Source: UBA7672 sp047601145 (GTDB lineage: Bacteria; Pseudomonadota; Alphaproteobacteria; Caulobacterales; Hyphomonadaceae). From it: a stretch of 64,000 nt of DNA. The notes below the pieces were generated by a model. That model was not told where the DNA came from. It ran no database searches and saw only the letters and a list, made by a program, of their open reading frames with translations. Below are positions 33,221 through 41,181 of the stretch, one piece after another. A program made the position numbers and the translations under genes. Position 1 is the first letter of the stretch, and every line of letters begins with the position of its first letter. The stretch is from NCBI GenBank assembly GCA_047601145.1, contig JASGJW010000001.1, positions 1,178,001-1,242,000 of the forward strand, written 5' to 3'.

Positions 33221-34390
33221 ATGACATCGCTTGCCGCCGTCCGCGACATCCTCGCAAAACTCGTCTCGTTCGACACGACCTCGCGCGACACCAACCTGCC
33301 GCTGATTGCATGGGTCGAGGATTTCCTGCGGCCGCTGGGCGCAGAACTCGTGCGCGCGCCGAGCGAGGATGGGCGCAAGTCGAACCTGTGGGCGCGTTTC
33401 GGGCCGGATGCGCCGGGCGGGATCGTGCTGTCGGGACATACCGATGTAGTGCCGGTCGATGGACAGCCCTGGGCGACGAACCCATGGGATATGACCGAGA
33501 GCGGCGGGAAGTGGTTTGGCCGCGGCACGTGCGACATGAAGGGATTTCTTGCGCTGGCGATGGCGCACGCCGAGACGATCTCGAAACTGCCGCTGAAGAC
33601 GCCGGTTCATTTTGCATTCTCGTATGACGAGGAGGTGGGCTGCGCAGGCGTCGAGCCGATGATCGCGGAGATCGTGCGGCGTGGAGCTGCGCCATCCGTC
33701 GTGTGGGTTGGCGAGCCGACGCTGTGGGGCGTGCTGTCAGCTCATAAGGGCATCCGCGACTATGAGGTCCGGATCACGGGCAAGGCGGCGCATTCGTCGG
33801 ATCCGCGGCTGGGCGCTTCGGCGATCCATGAGGCGATCGACCTTTTGGGCGTGTTGCGGAAGATCGCGCGCGAGCAGGAGGCGAATGCCCCGAAGACGTC
33901 GGACTTCGATCCATCGTGGACGACGATCACGGTGGGCGAGATCGGCGGCGGCACGGCGCCGAACATTCTCGCGCGTGAATGCCGCTTCGTGTTCGACGTG
34001 CGCAGCGTGCCGGGCGGTGATCCCGATGCGATGCTTGCGCCGTTCTTCGCGGAGGTGGAGCGGGTCAACGCCAAGCTTGCTGCGCTGGGGCCGGAGTGCG
34101 GCGTCGTCGTTGACCTGCGGGCGAACGCCCCGCCCCTGCGTGTTGATCGCGAGAGTGCGGCGGAGCGGTTCATCCGCGCGCTGACAGGCGACAACCAGCT
34201 GCGCGTGGCTGCGTTCGCGACGGAAGCAGGACAGTTCCAGCGCGCGGGTTTCCCAGCCGTGATCTGTGGGCCCGGCTCGATCGAACAGGCGCACCAGCCC
34301 AACGAATTCGTCGCCGTGTCGGAGATGGAAAAGGGACTCGCCGTGTTCCGGCGCTTCCTCGATATGCTGCGCCAGGCCAGTTCCAGCTAG
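33221..34390 (+). CDS. argE: acetylornithine deacetylase (M20A family)
   Basis: Encodes 389 residues. The metal-site motifs are SGHTDVVPVDG, RGTCDMKGFLALAM, YDEEVGCAGVEPM (Glu base) and WVGEPTLWG; the lid domain has AHKGIRDYEVRITGKAAHSSDP. The sequence fits the ArgE deacetylase subfamily. It would release ornithine from N-acetylornithine for arginine synthesis. It is not linked to other arg genes here, so succinyl-diaminopimelate desuccinylase-like or other M20 specificity cannot be excluded. Confidence 0.88.
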   Translation: MTSLAAVRDILAKLVSFDTTSRDTNLPLIAWVEDFLRPLGAELVRAPSEDGRKSNLWARFGPDAPGGIVLSGHTDVVPVDGQPWATNPWDMTESGGKWFGRGTCDMKGFLALAMAHAETISKLPLKTPVHFAFSYDEEVGCAGVEPMIAEIVRRGAAPSVVWVGEPTLWGVLSAHKGIRDYEVRITGKAAHSSDPRLGASAIHEAIDLLGVLRKIAREQEANAPKTSDFDPSWTTITVGEIGGGTAPNILARECRFVFDVRSVPGGDPDAMLAPFFAEVERVNAKLAALGPECGVVVDLRANAPPLRVDRESAAERFIRALTGDNQLRVAAFATEAGQFQRAGFPAVICGPGSIEQAHQPNEFVAVSEMEKGLAVFRRFLDMLRQASSS

Positions 34391-34632
34391 GCTTGCGGGG
34401 CGTCGAAATATGGTTCGACCGTGCCCTTGAGGAGCATGGTCATGGGATTGCCCTTGCGGTCCATGGCGACGCCGGCGACCACGCGCACCCAGCCCTCGCT
34501 GACACAGTATTCCCAGACATTCGTCTTTTCCTGTCCGTTGAAGCGGATGCCGATGCCGCGCTCAAGCAGCTCCTTGTTGTAGAAGGGGCTCTTGGGGTTC
34601 TGGCTGAGGCGGTCGGGCAGGGTGTCGGTCAT
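34387..34632 (-). CDS. DUF3297 family protein
   Basis: Encodes 81 residues from ATG 34632. It begins MTDTLPDRLSQNPKSPFYN and includes GIGIRFNGQEKTNVWEYCVSEGW and KGTVEPYFDAPQA, matching the DUF3297 family over its whole length. The role is unknown. Its stop overlaps the argE stop in a CTAG. Confidence 0.88.
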   Translation of the reverse strand: MTDTLPDRLSQNPKSPFYNKELLERGIGIRFNGQEKTNVWEYCVSEGWVRVVAGVAMDRKGNPMTMLLKGTVEPYFDAPQA

Positions 34633-34685
34633 GGCAGGCTCGTGGCTTGTGGAGGCGCACTCCTGCACCAGCCCGCGGCGAAAGG

Positions 34686-35504
34686 CTAGAGCGCCGCCCC
34701 GCCCCACGCGACGAACGGGCCGTTCCTGAAGCCGTCCGCGCCCTTGCCATAGGCGAACGGGGTTCCGTCCGGCTTGATGACCTGGCCGCCGGCGGCGGTG
34801 AGCACGACGTGGCCGGCGGCGGTGTCCCACTCCATGGTCGGGCCCCAGCGCGGATAGACGTCGGCCTTCGCGCCGGCGAGCAGGCAGAATTTCAGCGACG
34901 AACCGATGCCTGTCTGCGAGACGATGGTGTGCTTCGCCAGGAAGGCCTTGGTGCGCTCGTCGAGATGCGAGGACGAGGTGACGGCGGTTAGGCCTTCAGC
35001 GGGATAGGCGCGGGTCTTGAGGAGGCGGCCTTCGCCGACGGTAGCGCCAGGCGAAAAGTCCTCGATCGCGCGCGCCTCGGCGCCCCCGAAATACATCTCG
35101 CGTCGCGCGGGCGCGAACACGGTTCCCGCCACGGGATGACCGCCGCAGATGAGGGCGATGTTGACCGTGAAATCACCCCGGCGCTGGACGAATTCCTTGG
35201 TGCCGTCGACGGGGTCGACCAGCAGGAATGCGTCCGCGACCCTCGCGCCGAGGCCCTCGCGGGCCGCGCGTTCCTCGGCCAGCACAGGCACGCCTGGCAG
35301 GGCCTGTTCGAGGCGGGTCAGGATTATTTCCTCGGCGCGCTCGTCCGCGTCCGAGACCGGGCTATAGTCGGCTTTCTGGCGCGTCTCGAAATCGCTGGTG
35401 TAGACCTCCATCACGGCGACGCCCGCATCTGACGCGATGCTGGCGAACAGGCGGGCGAGCTGGTCCCGCTCGTCGCGCGTGGGGGTGGGGAGGGTGAAGG
35501 CCAT
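34686..35504 (-). CDS. cysQ: 3'(2'),5'-bisphosphate nucleotidase CysQ
   Basis: Encodes 272 residues. The inositol monophosphatase superfamily metal sites are seen: KADYSPVSDADERAEE, LAEERAAREG, and LLVDPVDGTKEFVQRRGDF (the DPxDGT motif with the KEF of CysQ), and WDTAAGHVVLTAAGG near the end. It removes phosphate from PAP produced in sulfate assimilation. Its role includes keeping PAP low in the cytoplasm or at the membrane. Confidence 0.93.
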   Translation of the reverse strand: MAFTLPTPTRDERDQLARLFASIASDAGVAVMEVYTSDFETRQKADYSPVSDADERAEEIILTRLEQALPGVPVLAEERAAREGLGARVADAFLLVDPVDGTKEFVQRRGDFTVNIALICGGHPVAGTVFAPARREMYFGGAEARAIEDFSPGATVGEGRLLKTRAYPAEGLTAVTSSSHLDERTKAFLAKHTIVSQTGIGSSLKFCLLAGAKADVYPRWGPTMEWDTAAGHVVLTAAGGQVIKPDGTPFAYGKGADGFRNGPFVAWGGAAL

Positions 35505-35627
35505 GCTTGCGTACCAATCTGCTGCGCCACGCTTCGCGGGCCATCAATCCCGTGTCAATGTCGGCGGGTTAACGAAAGCCCGGAACGCGCACGGCGCTTG
35601 CATCAACAGGGTCAACAAGAGGCCTTC

Positions 35628-36632
35628 ATGACCCCTCGTCGCATCCTGATTGCCGGCGGCGCCGGCTATATCGGCTCACACGCCGCCAAGGCCCTGCGCC
35701 TGGCCGGACGCGAGCCGGTGGTGTTTGATGATCTCACCTCGGGACACGCCCACGCCGTCAAATGGGGACCGTTGGTTAAGGGTGATGTGCGGGATGCGGA
35801 CGCCCTGCGCGCCGCGATCCGCGAGCACAAGCCAGACGCCGTCATGCATTTCGCCGCCCGAATCGAGGTGGGCGAGGGCGAGAAGCACCCCGCGCACTTC
35901 TACGACAACAACGTCGCCGGCACGCTGAACCTCGTGCGCGTCATGCAGGAGGAGGGGGTCAACAACCTCGTCTTCTCCTCGACCTGCGCGATCTATGGCG
36001 ACCCTGAGAAACTGCCGCTCACCGAAGACCTGCCGATGCGGCCGGTGAGCGTCTATGGGCGCACCAAGGCGATGACCGAGCAGATGCTCGCCGACATGGC
36101 CAAGGCGCACGGGCTGAAGTTCGCAGCGCTCCGCTATTTCAACGCCGCTGGCGCCGATCCCGATGGCGAGATCGGCGAGGAACACGATCCGGAATCACAT
36201 CTCATCCCGAACGCCATCAAGGCGGCCGTCGGGCGAGGCGGACCGATGAAGCTGTTCGGCAACGATTATCCGACGCCGGATGGCACCTGCATCCGAGACT
36301 TTGTGCACGTGACGGATCTTGCGGAAGCTCACATCCTTGCGGCGGATTGCATCGCGGCCGGAGGCGAAAGCCTGCAGCTCAATCTCGGCTCGGGCGAACG
36401 CTGCACGGTGCTTGAGGTGCTGCAGGCGGTCGAGCGCGCGACGGGGCGGCCCGTGCCGCATGTCATCGCGCCGCGCAGGCCGGGCGACGCCGTGGCGCTT
36501 TACGCGGACACGACGAAGGTGCGCGCCGCGATCGGGTGGATTCCGAGAATGTCGGATGTGGATTCGGTTGTCTCAACGGCGTGGAACTTCCATCGCCGCG
36601 TCTGGGGTATCGAACCGAAAGCGGCCGAGTAG
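35628..36632 (+). CDS. galE: UDP-glucose 4-epimerase
   Basis: Encodes 334 residues from ATG 35628, which follows AAGAGG. The NAD-binding GAGYIGSHAAKAL, the SDR catalytic Tyr/Lys in VSVYGRTKAM, a Ser/Thr in VFSSTCAIYG and RYFNAAGADPDGEIGE are all present, as in GalE. It interconverts UDP-glucose and UDP-galactose for envelope polysaccharides, drawing on UDP-glucose made by the galU product 13 kb away. Confidence 0.93.
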   Translation: MTPRRILIAGGAGYIGSHAAKALRLAGREPVVFDDLTSGHAHAVKWGPLVKGDVRDADALRAAIREHKPDAVMHFAARIEVGEGEKHPAHFYDNNVAGTLNLVRVMQEEGVNNLVFSSTCAIYGDPEKLPLTEDLPMRPVSVYGRTKAMTEQMLADMAKAHGLKFAALRYFNAAGADPDGEIGEEHDPESHLIPNAIKAAVGRGGPMKLFGNDYPTPDGTCIRDFVHVTDLAEAHILAADCIAAGGESLQLNLGSGERCTVLEVLQAVERATGRPVPHVIAPRRPGDAVALYADTTKVRAAIGWIPRMSDVDSVVSTAWNFHRRVWGIEPKAAE

Positions 36633-36635
36633 AGC

Positions 36636-37187
36636 CTAGAGGCCGGCGTCGTAGAGCGTGGGCAGCAGGTGCACGATCTTGTCGGCCAAGTGATGCCGGC
36701 TTAGCGGCTTGGCCGTCCAGTCCGTCATGCCCATCGACATCAGGCGTCCGACTTCCGGCTGGTGCTTCTCGTTGACAAGGCCGAGGATCGGAATGTCCGA
36801 CCACGGCGTCATGCTCCGGCGCACCCAGCGGATGACATCCGCGCCGGTCATGTTCGGCAGGTCCATGTCGAGCAGGACGAGATCGAACGAGCGCAGGGCG
36901 AGGATGTCGATGGCCGACTGGCCGTCTTCCACCTCGATCGCGGAAATGCGCGAGGAGGACAGCAGGACGCGCAGCACACGGCGGTGATAGGCGTCGGCCT
37001 CCGCCACGAGGATGCGCGTGCATTCATCGTGCGGGCCTTGCGTCACGGGTTGCTTCACCGGCTGCTGCAGCGCGCGGCGGATATCGCTGATCGGACCGAA
37101 CGAATCGAACGGTTCCGCGGCAGCTTCCACGGAGTGCTCGCTGTCGTCGCCGAACAGCCATTCCTCGAATTTCTTCTGCGTACGCAT
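36636..37187 (-). CDS. single receiver-domain protein, degenerate acidic pocket
   Basis: Encodes 183 residues. The first 55 are a variable acidic leader; the rest is one CheY-like domain. The phospho-acceptor Asp is present (LLDMDLPNMTG, D107), as is the conserved Lys (AKPLS, K160). The metal-binding acidic pair is ILVAEAD rather than ILVAEDN, so one acid is Ala, and the switch Thr/Ser is Val (GLVN, V138). There is no output domain. It may work as an unphosphorylated or very slowly switching scaffold. It lies 3 bases after the galE stop, convergent. Confidence 0.8.
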   Translation of the reverse strand: MRTQKKFEEWLFGDDSEHSVEAAAEPFDSFGPISDIRRALQQPVKQPVTQGPHDECTRILVAEADAYHRRVLRVLLSSSRISAIEVEDGQSAIDILALRSFDLVLLDMDLPNMTGADVIRWVRRSMTPWSDIPILGLVNEKHQPEVGRLMSMGMTDWTAKPLSRHHLADKIVHLLPTLYDAGL

Positions 37188-37299
37188 GGTCAGCCCTGGC
37201 GTCGTGCAAGACGCTCCTTTTCTGACTGCAGTATCGCGCAGCAGCGCTAAGGGCGGATAACAGGATAGGGGGCAATTGATGGGCCGCCGCTAACCTTGT

Positions 37300-37344
37300 G
37301 CGGCCCGGAATCATTGCGGCCCGGACATAATTGGCCCGGGCCGC
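37300..37344. repeat. repeated GCGGCCCGG element, hairpin between the receiver and DUF3089 genes
   Basis: GCGGCCCGGA occurs directly repeated at 37300-37309 and 37316-37325, and its inverse CCGGGCCGC at 37336-37344. The second and third copies can pair into a nine-base stem with an 11-base loop. The location, 20 bases past the minus-strand DUF3089 stop, fits a terminator or an mRNA-stabilising hairpin, though no T run is seen. Confidence 0.5.
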
Positions 37345-37364
37345 TTCATTCCATTCAGCTTTTC

Positions 37365-38645
37365 CTAGGGGTGGGCCTTTGTCCAGGCCGCCGCCTGTTT
37401 ACCGACAACGTCGACGAGGTCGCCCATGCCGATATTGGCGTCGTTGAGGTGCAGGCCCCAGCTCGGGTCCGGCTTGCCCTGCGCCATGACGTCGGAGCCC
37501 GGATCGTCGATGCGGGCATCGGCCGGATCAGCGTTGAAATGGACCTGCAGGTAGTTGTGATTGTTGTTCTTCACGCACTCGGTGGTGGTGAGGCCCGGCG
37601 TCATGACGAAGGGCGTGGCGATCTTCTTGTCCTTCGCCCAGGCCTTGTCGGCCGTCGACCAGTAGATCTTGGGATTCGACGCCTTGCCGCCGCCCAGCGC
37701 CGCCGGGTTGGTGCATAGCGCTTCGGTCTCGCCGCGGTTGATGCCGAAGCCGGCATTGTCGGAGGGCGGAACGGTGTCGCGGAAGGACGAGAAGGTGATG
37801 ACGCAGCCGGTCTGGCCGGCGGTGCGGCAGGCGGGGATGTTCTTGAACGTGCCGCCCACGTCGGCGCCTTTGGGAACCTGCACCGTGCCGCCCATGATGA
37901 TGGCGGAGACGATCTTGGCCTGGTCGGCCTTGCCGTCGATCTTCGCGCTGATCAGGCGGATCAGCTGGCCCGAGCCCTGGCTGTGGCCGATGAGAACGAC
38001 GCCGCGGCCCTTGTTCTCGTTCTTCAGGTAGTAGGCCCAGGCGTCATCGACGTCCGCGGCTGCGTCAGCGGGCGTGCCACGCGTCGGCACGGCTGCGCCA
38101 CCGGACATCCTGGCGCGCAGGGCGCCGAGCGAGAACTGGCGGTACATCGGCGCGTAGATCTTGCACTGTGAGCCGAAGCGCGCGAGCTGCGCCTTCACGA
38201 CGTTGAACTCCTCCGGTCCCGGGATCAGGTCGGACTGCGTGAAGGGATCAAGCGAGACGGTCGGGTAGACGTAGAAGCAGTCGATCGGCGCGTTCGGATT
38301 GCCAGTGTATTTCTGAAGCGTCATCGAGCCGTCAGCCTTCACGATGGTCGCATCGATGTTCACCTCGCACGGATTGTTCGCCATGCCGGGCTTGCACAGC
38401 CAGTTGGCGGGGATGCCATAGTCGGTGTGCGAGGAGGGGCCGGCCGCTGCAGCGGTCGGTTGCGGCGCGGGCGCGGGAGCAGGCGCAGCGACGGGAGCCG
38501 GCGCCGGAGCAGGCGCGTTGGCGACCTGTGCGGCCGGTTGTGCCGACAGTGTCGGCGCGACAGGGATTTGTGGCGACGCTTTTGAATAGTCCCACGCGCA
38601 TCCAGTCAGCGCGAGCGCGGCGCTGGCGATCAGCAGGCGTTTCAT
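37365..38645 (-). CDS. DUF3089 family alpha/beta-hydrolase lipoprotein
   Basis: Encodes 426 residues. The lipobox ALTGC (Cys 16) is followed by an Ala/Pro repeat linker (about residues 40-70) and the DUF3089 domain: ANWLCKPGMANNPC, PIDCFYVYPTVSLD, nucleophile motif VLIGHSQGSGQLI, and C-terminal NNHNYLQVHFN and SWGLHLNDANIG. A serine-hydrolase reaction on an envelope substrate is likely; the substrate is not known. Confidence 0.88.
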   Translation of the reverse strand: MKRLLIASAALALTGCAWDYSKASPQIPVAPTLSAQPAAQVANAPAPAPAPVAAPAPAPAPQPTAAAAGPSSHTDYGIPANWLCKPGMANNPCEVNIDATIVKADGSMTLQKYTGNPNAPIDCFYVYPTVSLDPFTQSDLIPGPEEFNVVKAQLARFGSQCKIYAPMYRQFSLGALRARMSGGAAVPTRGTPADAAADVDDAWAYYLKNENKGRGVVLIGHSQGSGQLIRLISAKIDGKADQAKIVSAIIMGGTVQVPKGADVGGTFKNIPACRTAGQTGCVITFSSFRDTVPPSDNAGFGINRGETEALCTNPAALGGGKASNPKIYWSTADKAWAKDKKIATPFVMTPGLTTTECVKNNNHNYLQVHFNADPADARIDDPGSDVMAQGKPDPSWGLHLNDANIGMGDLVDVVGKQAAAWTKAHP

Positions 38646-38748
38646 GAAATCCCTCCCGGTCAGGTCTGCAGGTTTTTGTTGGCGCTATCTGCCGCCGCCG
38701 GGGAGACGGTGTCCATACTGCGCTGCGTCAAGCCGCCGTGAGCGAGGC

Positions 38749-39582
38749 CTACTCGTTCACAGGACCGCAACTGTCGGACTGGCTGGCCTTCACCGCGACG
38801 GCGGCGGGATGATCGGCTGCAACGATGTGCGCCGCGAAAGTTCGCCTGTCGGTGGAAGCGAACAGGTCTTCCAGCGGCTCATAGGCTGCATCGACCAGGA
38901 AGACGTCGATGTGCTTGCCGCGGATCGCGCCGCCACGATCGCCTGCGAACAGGTAGCCGTCATGGATGTAGTCGTGGTCGTTGTACCGGAAGGCGCGGCC
39001 GCGAAGTTCGGGAACGTAGATCACGCTCTCAAGCGGGATCACGTCCGGGTCGACCGCGATGGTGCGGAATGGCATCAGCGGCAGGTTACGGATGCCGCAG
39101 CCGAGCGGGTGGTTCACTTTCATGAAGCGCGCCCGGCGCGTCGCGTTCTTTACCCCGTCGGACAGGTTGCCGAGAAACTCGTCGCAGTTCGCCTGTTCAG
39201 GCCCGTTGTCGTCGACATAGGCATAGGCAATCGACTTGCCGTTTTGTGTCAACGAAACCGACCCCTGCAAAGCGGCCGAGCACCAGTCGCGAGGCAGGAG
39301 CGGCGGCGAGATCGCGGAGCCTTTGCGGCCGATGAGGGGGAAGGCGGCGGAGATCGTCGCCGGCGCGGGCTTGATGACCGGCGTATGATAGTGCGTCGCC
39401 CACAGCTTGAGGTCGGGGCCCATCGCCTGCGGCTTGGGGGCTTCCAGCGAGAAGGTGAGGGCGCGCTGGTAGGGCGTGAGGTCGATGCCAGGCGTGGGAG
39501 CTGGAGCGCCTGCTAGACCCGGCACAGCGGCCGTTGCGCACGCCGCGAGGACGAAGAGGATTGTGAAGGCCAGCGGTTTCAT
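38749..39582 (-). CDS. 3D-domain (MltA-like) lipoprotein, upstream paralogue partner
   Basis: Encodes 277 residues from ATG 39582 (signal FVLAAC). A longer start at 39711 lacks a signal peptide. The 3D domain is clear: FRTIAVDPDVIPLESVIYVPELRG and AGDRGGAIRGKHIDVFLVDA, with three conserved Asp that form the lytic-transglycosylase site in MltA. The preceding segment LKLWATHYHTPVI recalls the MltA barrel. A muramidase-like or cell-wall-modifying role is probable. It is a paralogue of the gene at 39750. Confidence 0.8.
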   Translation of the reverse strand: MKPLAFTILFVLAACATAAVPGLAGAPAPTPGIDLTPYQRALTFSLEAPKPQAMGPDLKLWATHYHTPVIKPAPATISAAFPLIGRKGSAISPPLLPRDWCSAALQGSVSLTQNGKSIAYAYVDDNGPEQANCDEFLGNLSDGVKNATRRARFMKVNHPLGCGIRNLPLMPFRTIAVDPDVIPLESVIYVPELRGRAFRYNDHDYIHDGYLFAGDRGGAIRGKHIDVFLVDAAYEPLEDLFASTDRRTFAAHIVAADHPAAVAVKASQSDSCGPVNE

Positions 39583-39749
39583 CGGCGCATCATCGGTTGT
39601 GGTCGCCACGAGCTTCTTGCGCTCGGGGCCCCCTCTCCCGGTGGAGATAGGCTCCGACTTCAGTCCGAGTATGTCTCTCAGATCTTTCACGACACCAGCG
39701 AAGGCGCTCAACGCGTTACTGAAGTGTTACCGGCAAGGTTACGCGCAGG

Positions 39750-40643
39750 TCAGATGCTCGAGGCGGCCTTCTTGCGTGGGCGGCCCGGGCGGTCCGAATC
39801 CTTGCAGACGAACTCGCTGGCGTCATTCAAGGCGATCGAGGCCGGATCGTCCTTGGCGACGGTATAGGCTTCGAACGTGTAGTGCGGGTTCGAGCGGACG
39901 AGGTCCGGGAACGGCTTCACATTGGCGTCTGCGACGAACATGTCGATGTGATTGCCCTCGATGGCGCCGCCCGTGTCGCTGGCGATCACATAGCCGTCGT
40001 GCGTGAAGATCTCGCCATTGTTCCAGAACGTCCTGCCACGCAGCGAGGGGATATAGATCACAGTGCCCATCTTGATGCGGTCGCGATCGACCGCGATCGT
40101 GCGGAAGGCCATCAGCGGAATCGTCCGAACATCGCACGCCTGGGGATGATGGAAGGGCTGGAAGCGGGCGCGGCGCGTGGCCGACTTGATGCCGCCGGAC
40201 AGGTCGCCGAAATACTTGTCGCACACGACCTGCTCAGGGCCGCGGCTGTCGACGTACATGAAAGCTTGCGGTTCATCCTTGCCGTTGTCGACCCAGATCG
40301 AGCCCTGCATCGCAGCGTCGCACCAGTCCTGTGTGGAGAGCGGCGGGGAGACGGCCTTGCCGTTCTTGCCGATCAGCGGCTTGGCGGCGACGCTGGTCCA
40401 CGAAGGACGCACGGTGGGCATGTGATAGTAGGTCGCCCACAGCTTCATCTTGCGATTGGCGGTGAGCGCCTCGTCGGCCGGTTCCTTCAGCATGAAGCTG
40501 AGCGCCTGCATCGTCGGATGCATTTCACTGCGGCCGATAACAATATCGACGTTGGTTGAGGCGAATGCAGCTCTGAGTGGAGGTCCCAGGAAGATCGCAG
40601 CAGCGGCGACCATCAGGACGAGGGCAAGAAGCAGTCGTTTCAT
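39750..40643 (-). CDS. 3D-domain (MltA-like) protein, tandem paralogue
   Basis: Encodes 297 residues from ATG 40643 (two upstream TTG codons are possible). An N-terminal hydrophobic helix (residues 3-27) is a signal or anchor. It shares with its neighbour MKLWATYYHMP, PLIGKNGKAVSPPL, DWCDAAMQGS, SATRRARF, FRTIAVDRDRIKMGTVIYIPSLRG and ASDTGGAIEGNHIDMFVADA. The catalytic Asp set is intact. The two genes look like a tandem duplication; this copy precedes the lipoprotein copy in transcription. Confidence 0.8.
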   Translation of the reverse strand: MKRLLLALVLMVAAAAIFLGPPLRAAFASTNVDIVIGRSEMHPTMQALSFMLKEPADEALTANRKMKLWATYYHMPTVRPSWTSVAAKPLIGKNGKAVSPPLSTQDWCDAAMQGSIWVDNGKDEPQAFMYVDSRGPEQVVCDKYFGDLSGGIKSATRRARFQPFHHPQACDVRTIPLMAFRTIAVDRDRIKMGTVIYIPSLRGRTFWNNGEIFTHDGYVIASDTGGAIEGNHIDMFVADANVKPFPDLVRSNPHYTFEAYTVAKDDPASIALNDASEFVCKDSDRPGRPRKKAASSI

Positions 40644-40752
40644 CAACAATCCCGGCTGCCGCCCCGTGCCCTGCAGAAGCCTTCGAACTTAGGCAAGATC
40701 ATGGCAGGTTCAACCGCGGAGTGCAATCGCCGCAGTTGCATTGTGCGAAGTG

Positions 40753-41181
40753 TTAACGCGTGGGCGTTTGCGGTGCGGGTGGTTGGTGTGGAGTCGATGG
40801 AATCTCCGGATCGAGGTGCGCCCAGTGCGGCGCAGAGGACGTCCAGATATTCATCGCAGGCTTTGCAATTGCGGGATCATCGAACGTTCCGACACGCAGG
40901 ATCACCAGATGCGGACGCGCATGCGATGCGCTCGTGACAGGCGTTCCGCATGTGGAACAGAATCCGCGCGTCATCGTGTTTCCCGAATCCGCCCGCGAAA
41001 TGAAGGTCGACAGCTTGCCTTCGATTGTCACTGCGCTCGCATCGAACACCGCATTCACGGTGGCCGAACCGGACGCCCAGTACTGGCAATCGCGGCACCA
41101 GCATTGACGCACGGCAATCGGCGCTGCTGTCGCGGTGAAGCGCACGGTCTTGCACAGACATCCGCCGGTGATCGCGGTCAT
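40753..41181 (-). CDS. GFA family (glutathione-dependent formaldehyde-activating-like) zinc protein
   Basis: Encodes 142 residues starting inside the leuC stop (ATGA). The zinc/Cys ligand pattern is GGCLCKTVRF, CWCRDCQYW and GFCSTCGTPV, all as in the GFA fold. True GFA enzymes catalyse adduct formation of formaldehyde with glutathione, but most GFA-domain proteins are of unknown substrate. The tail is Pro/Thr-rich. Coupling to leuC is unusual. Confidence 0.9.
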   Translation of the reverse strand: MTAITGGCLCKTVRFTATAAPIAVRQCWCRDCQYWASGSATVNAVFDASAVTIEGKLSTFISRADSGNTMTRGFCSTCGTPVTSASHARPHLVILRVGTFDDPAIAKPAMNIWTSSAPHWAHLDPEIPSTPHQPPAPQTPTR

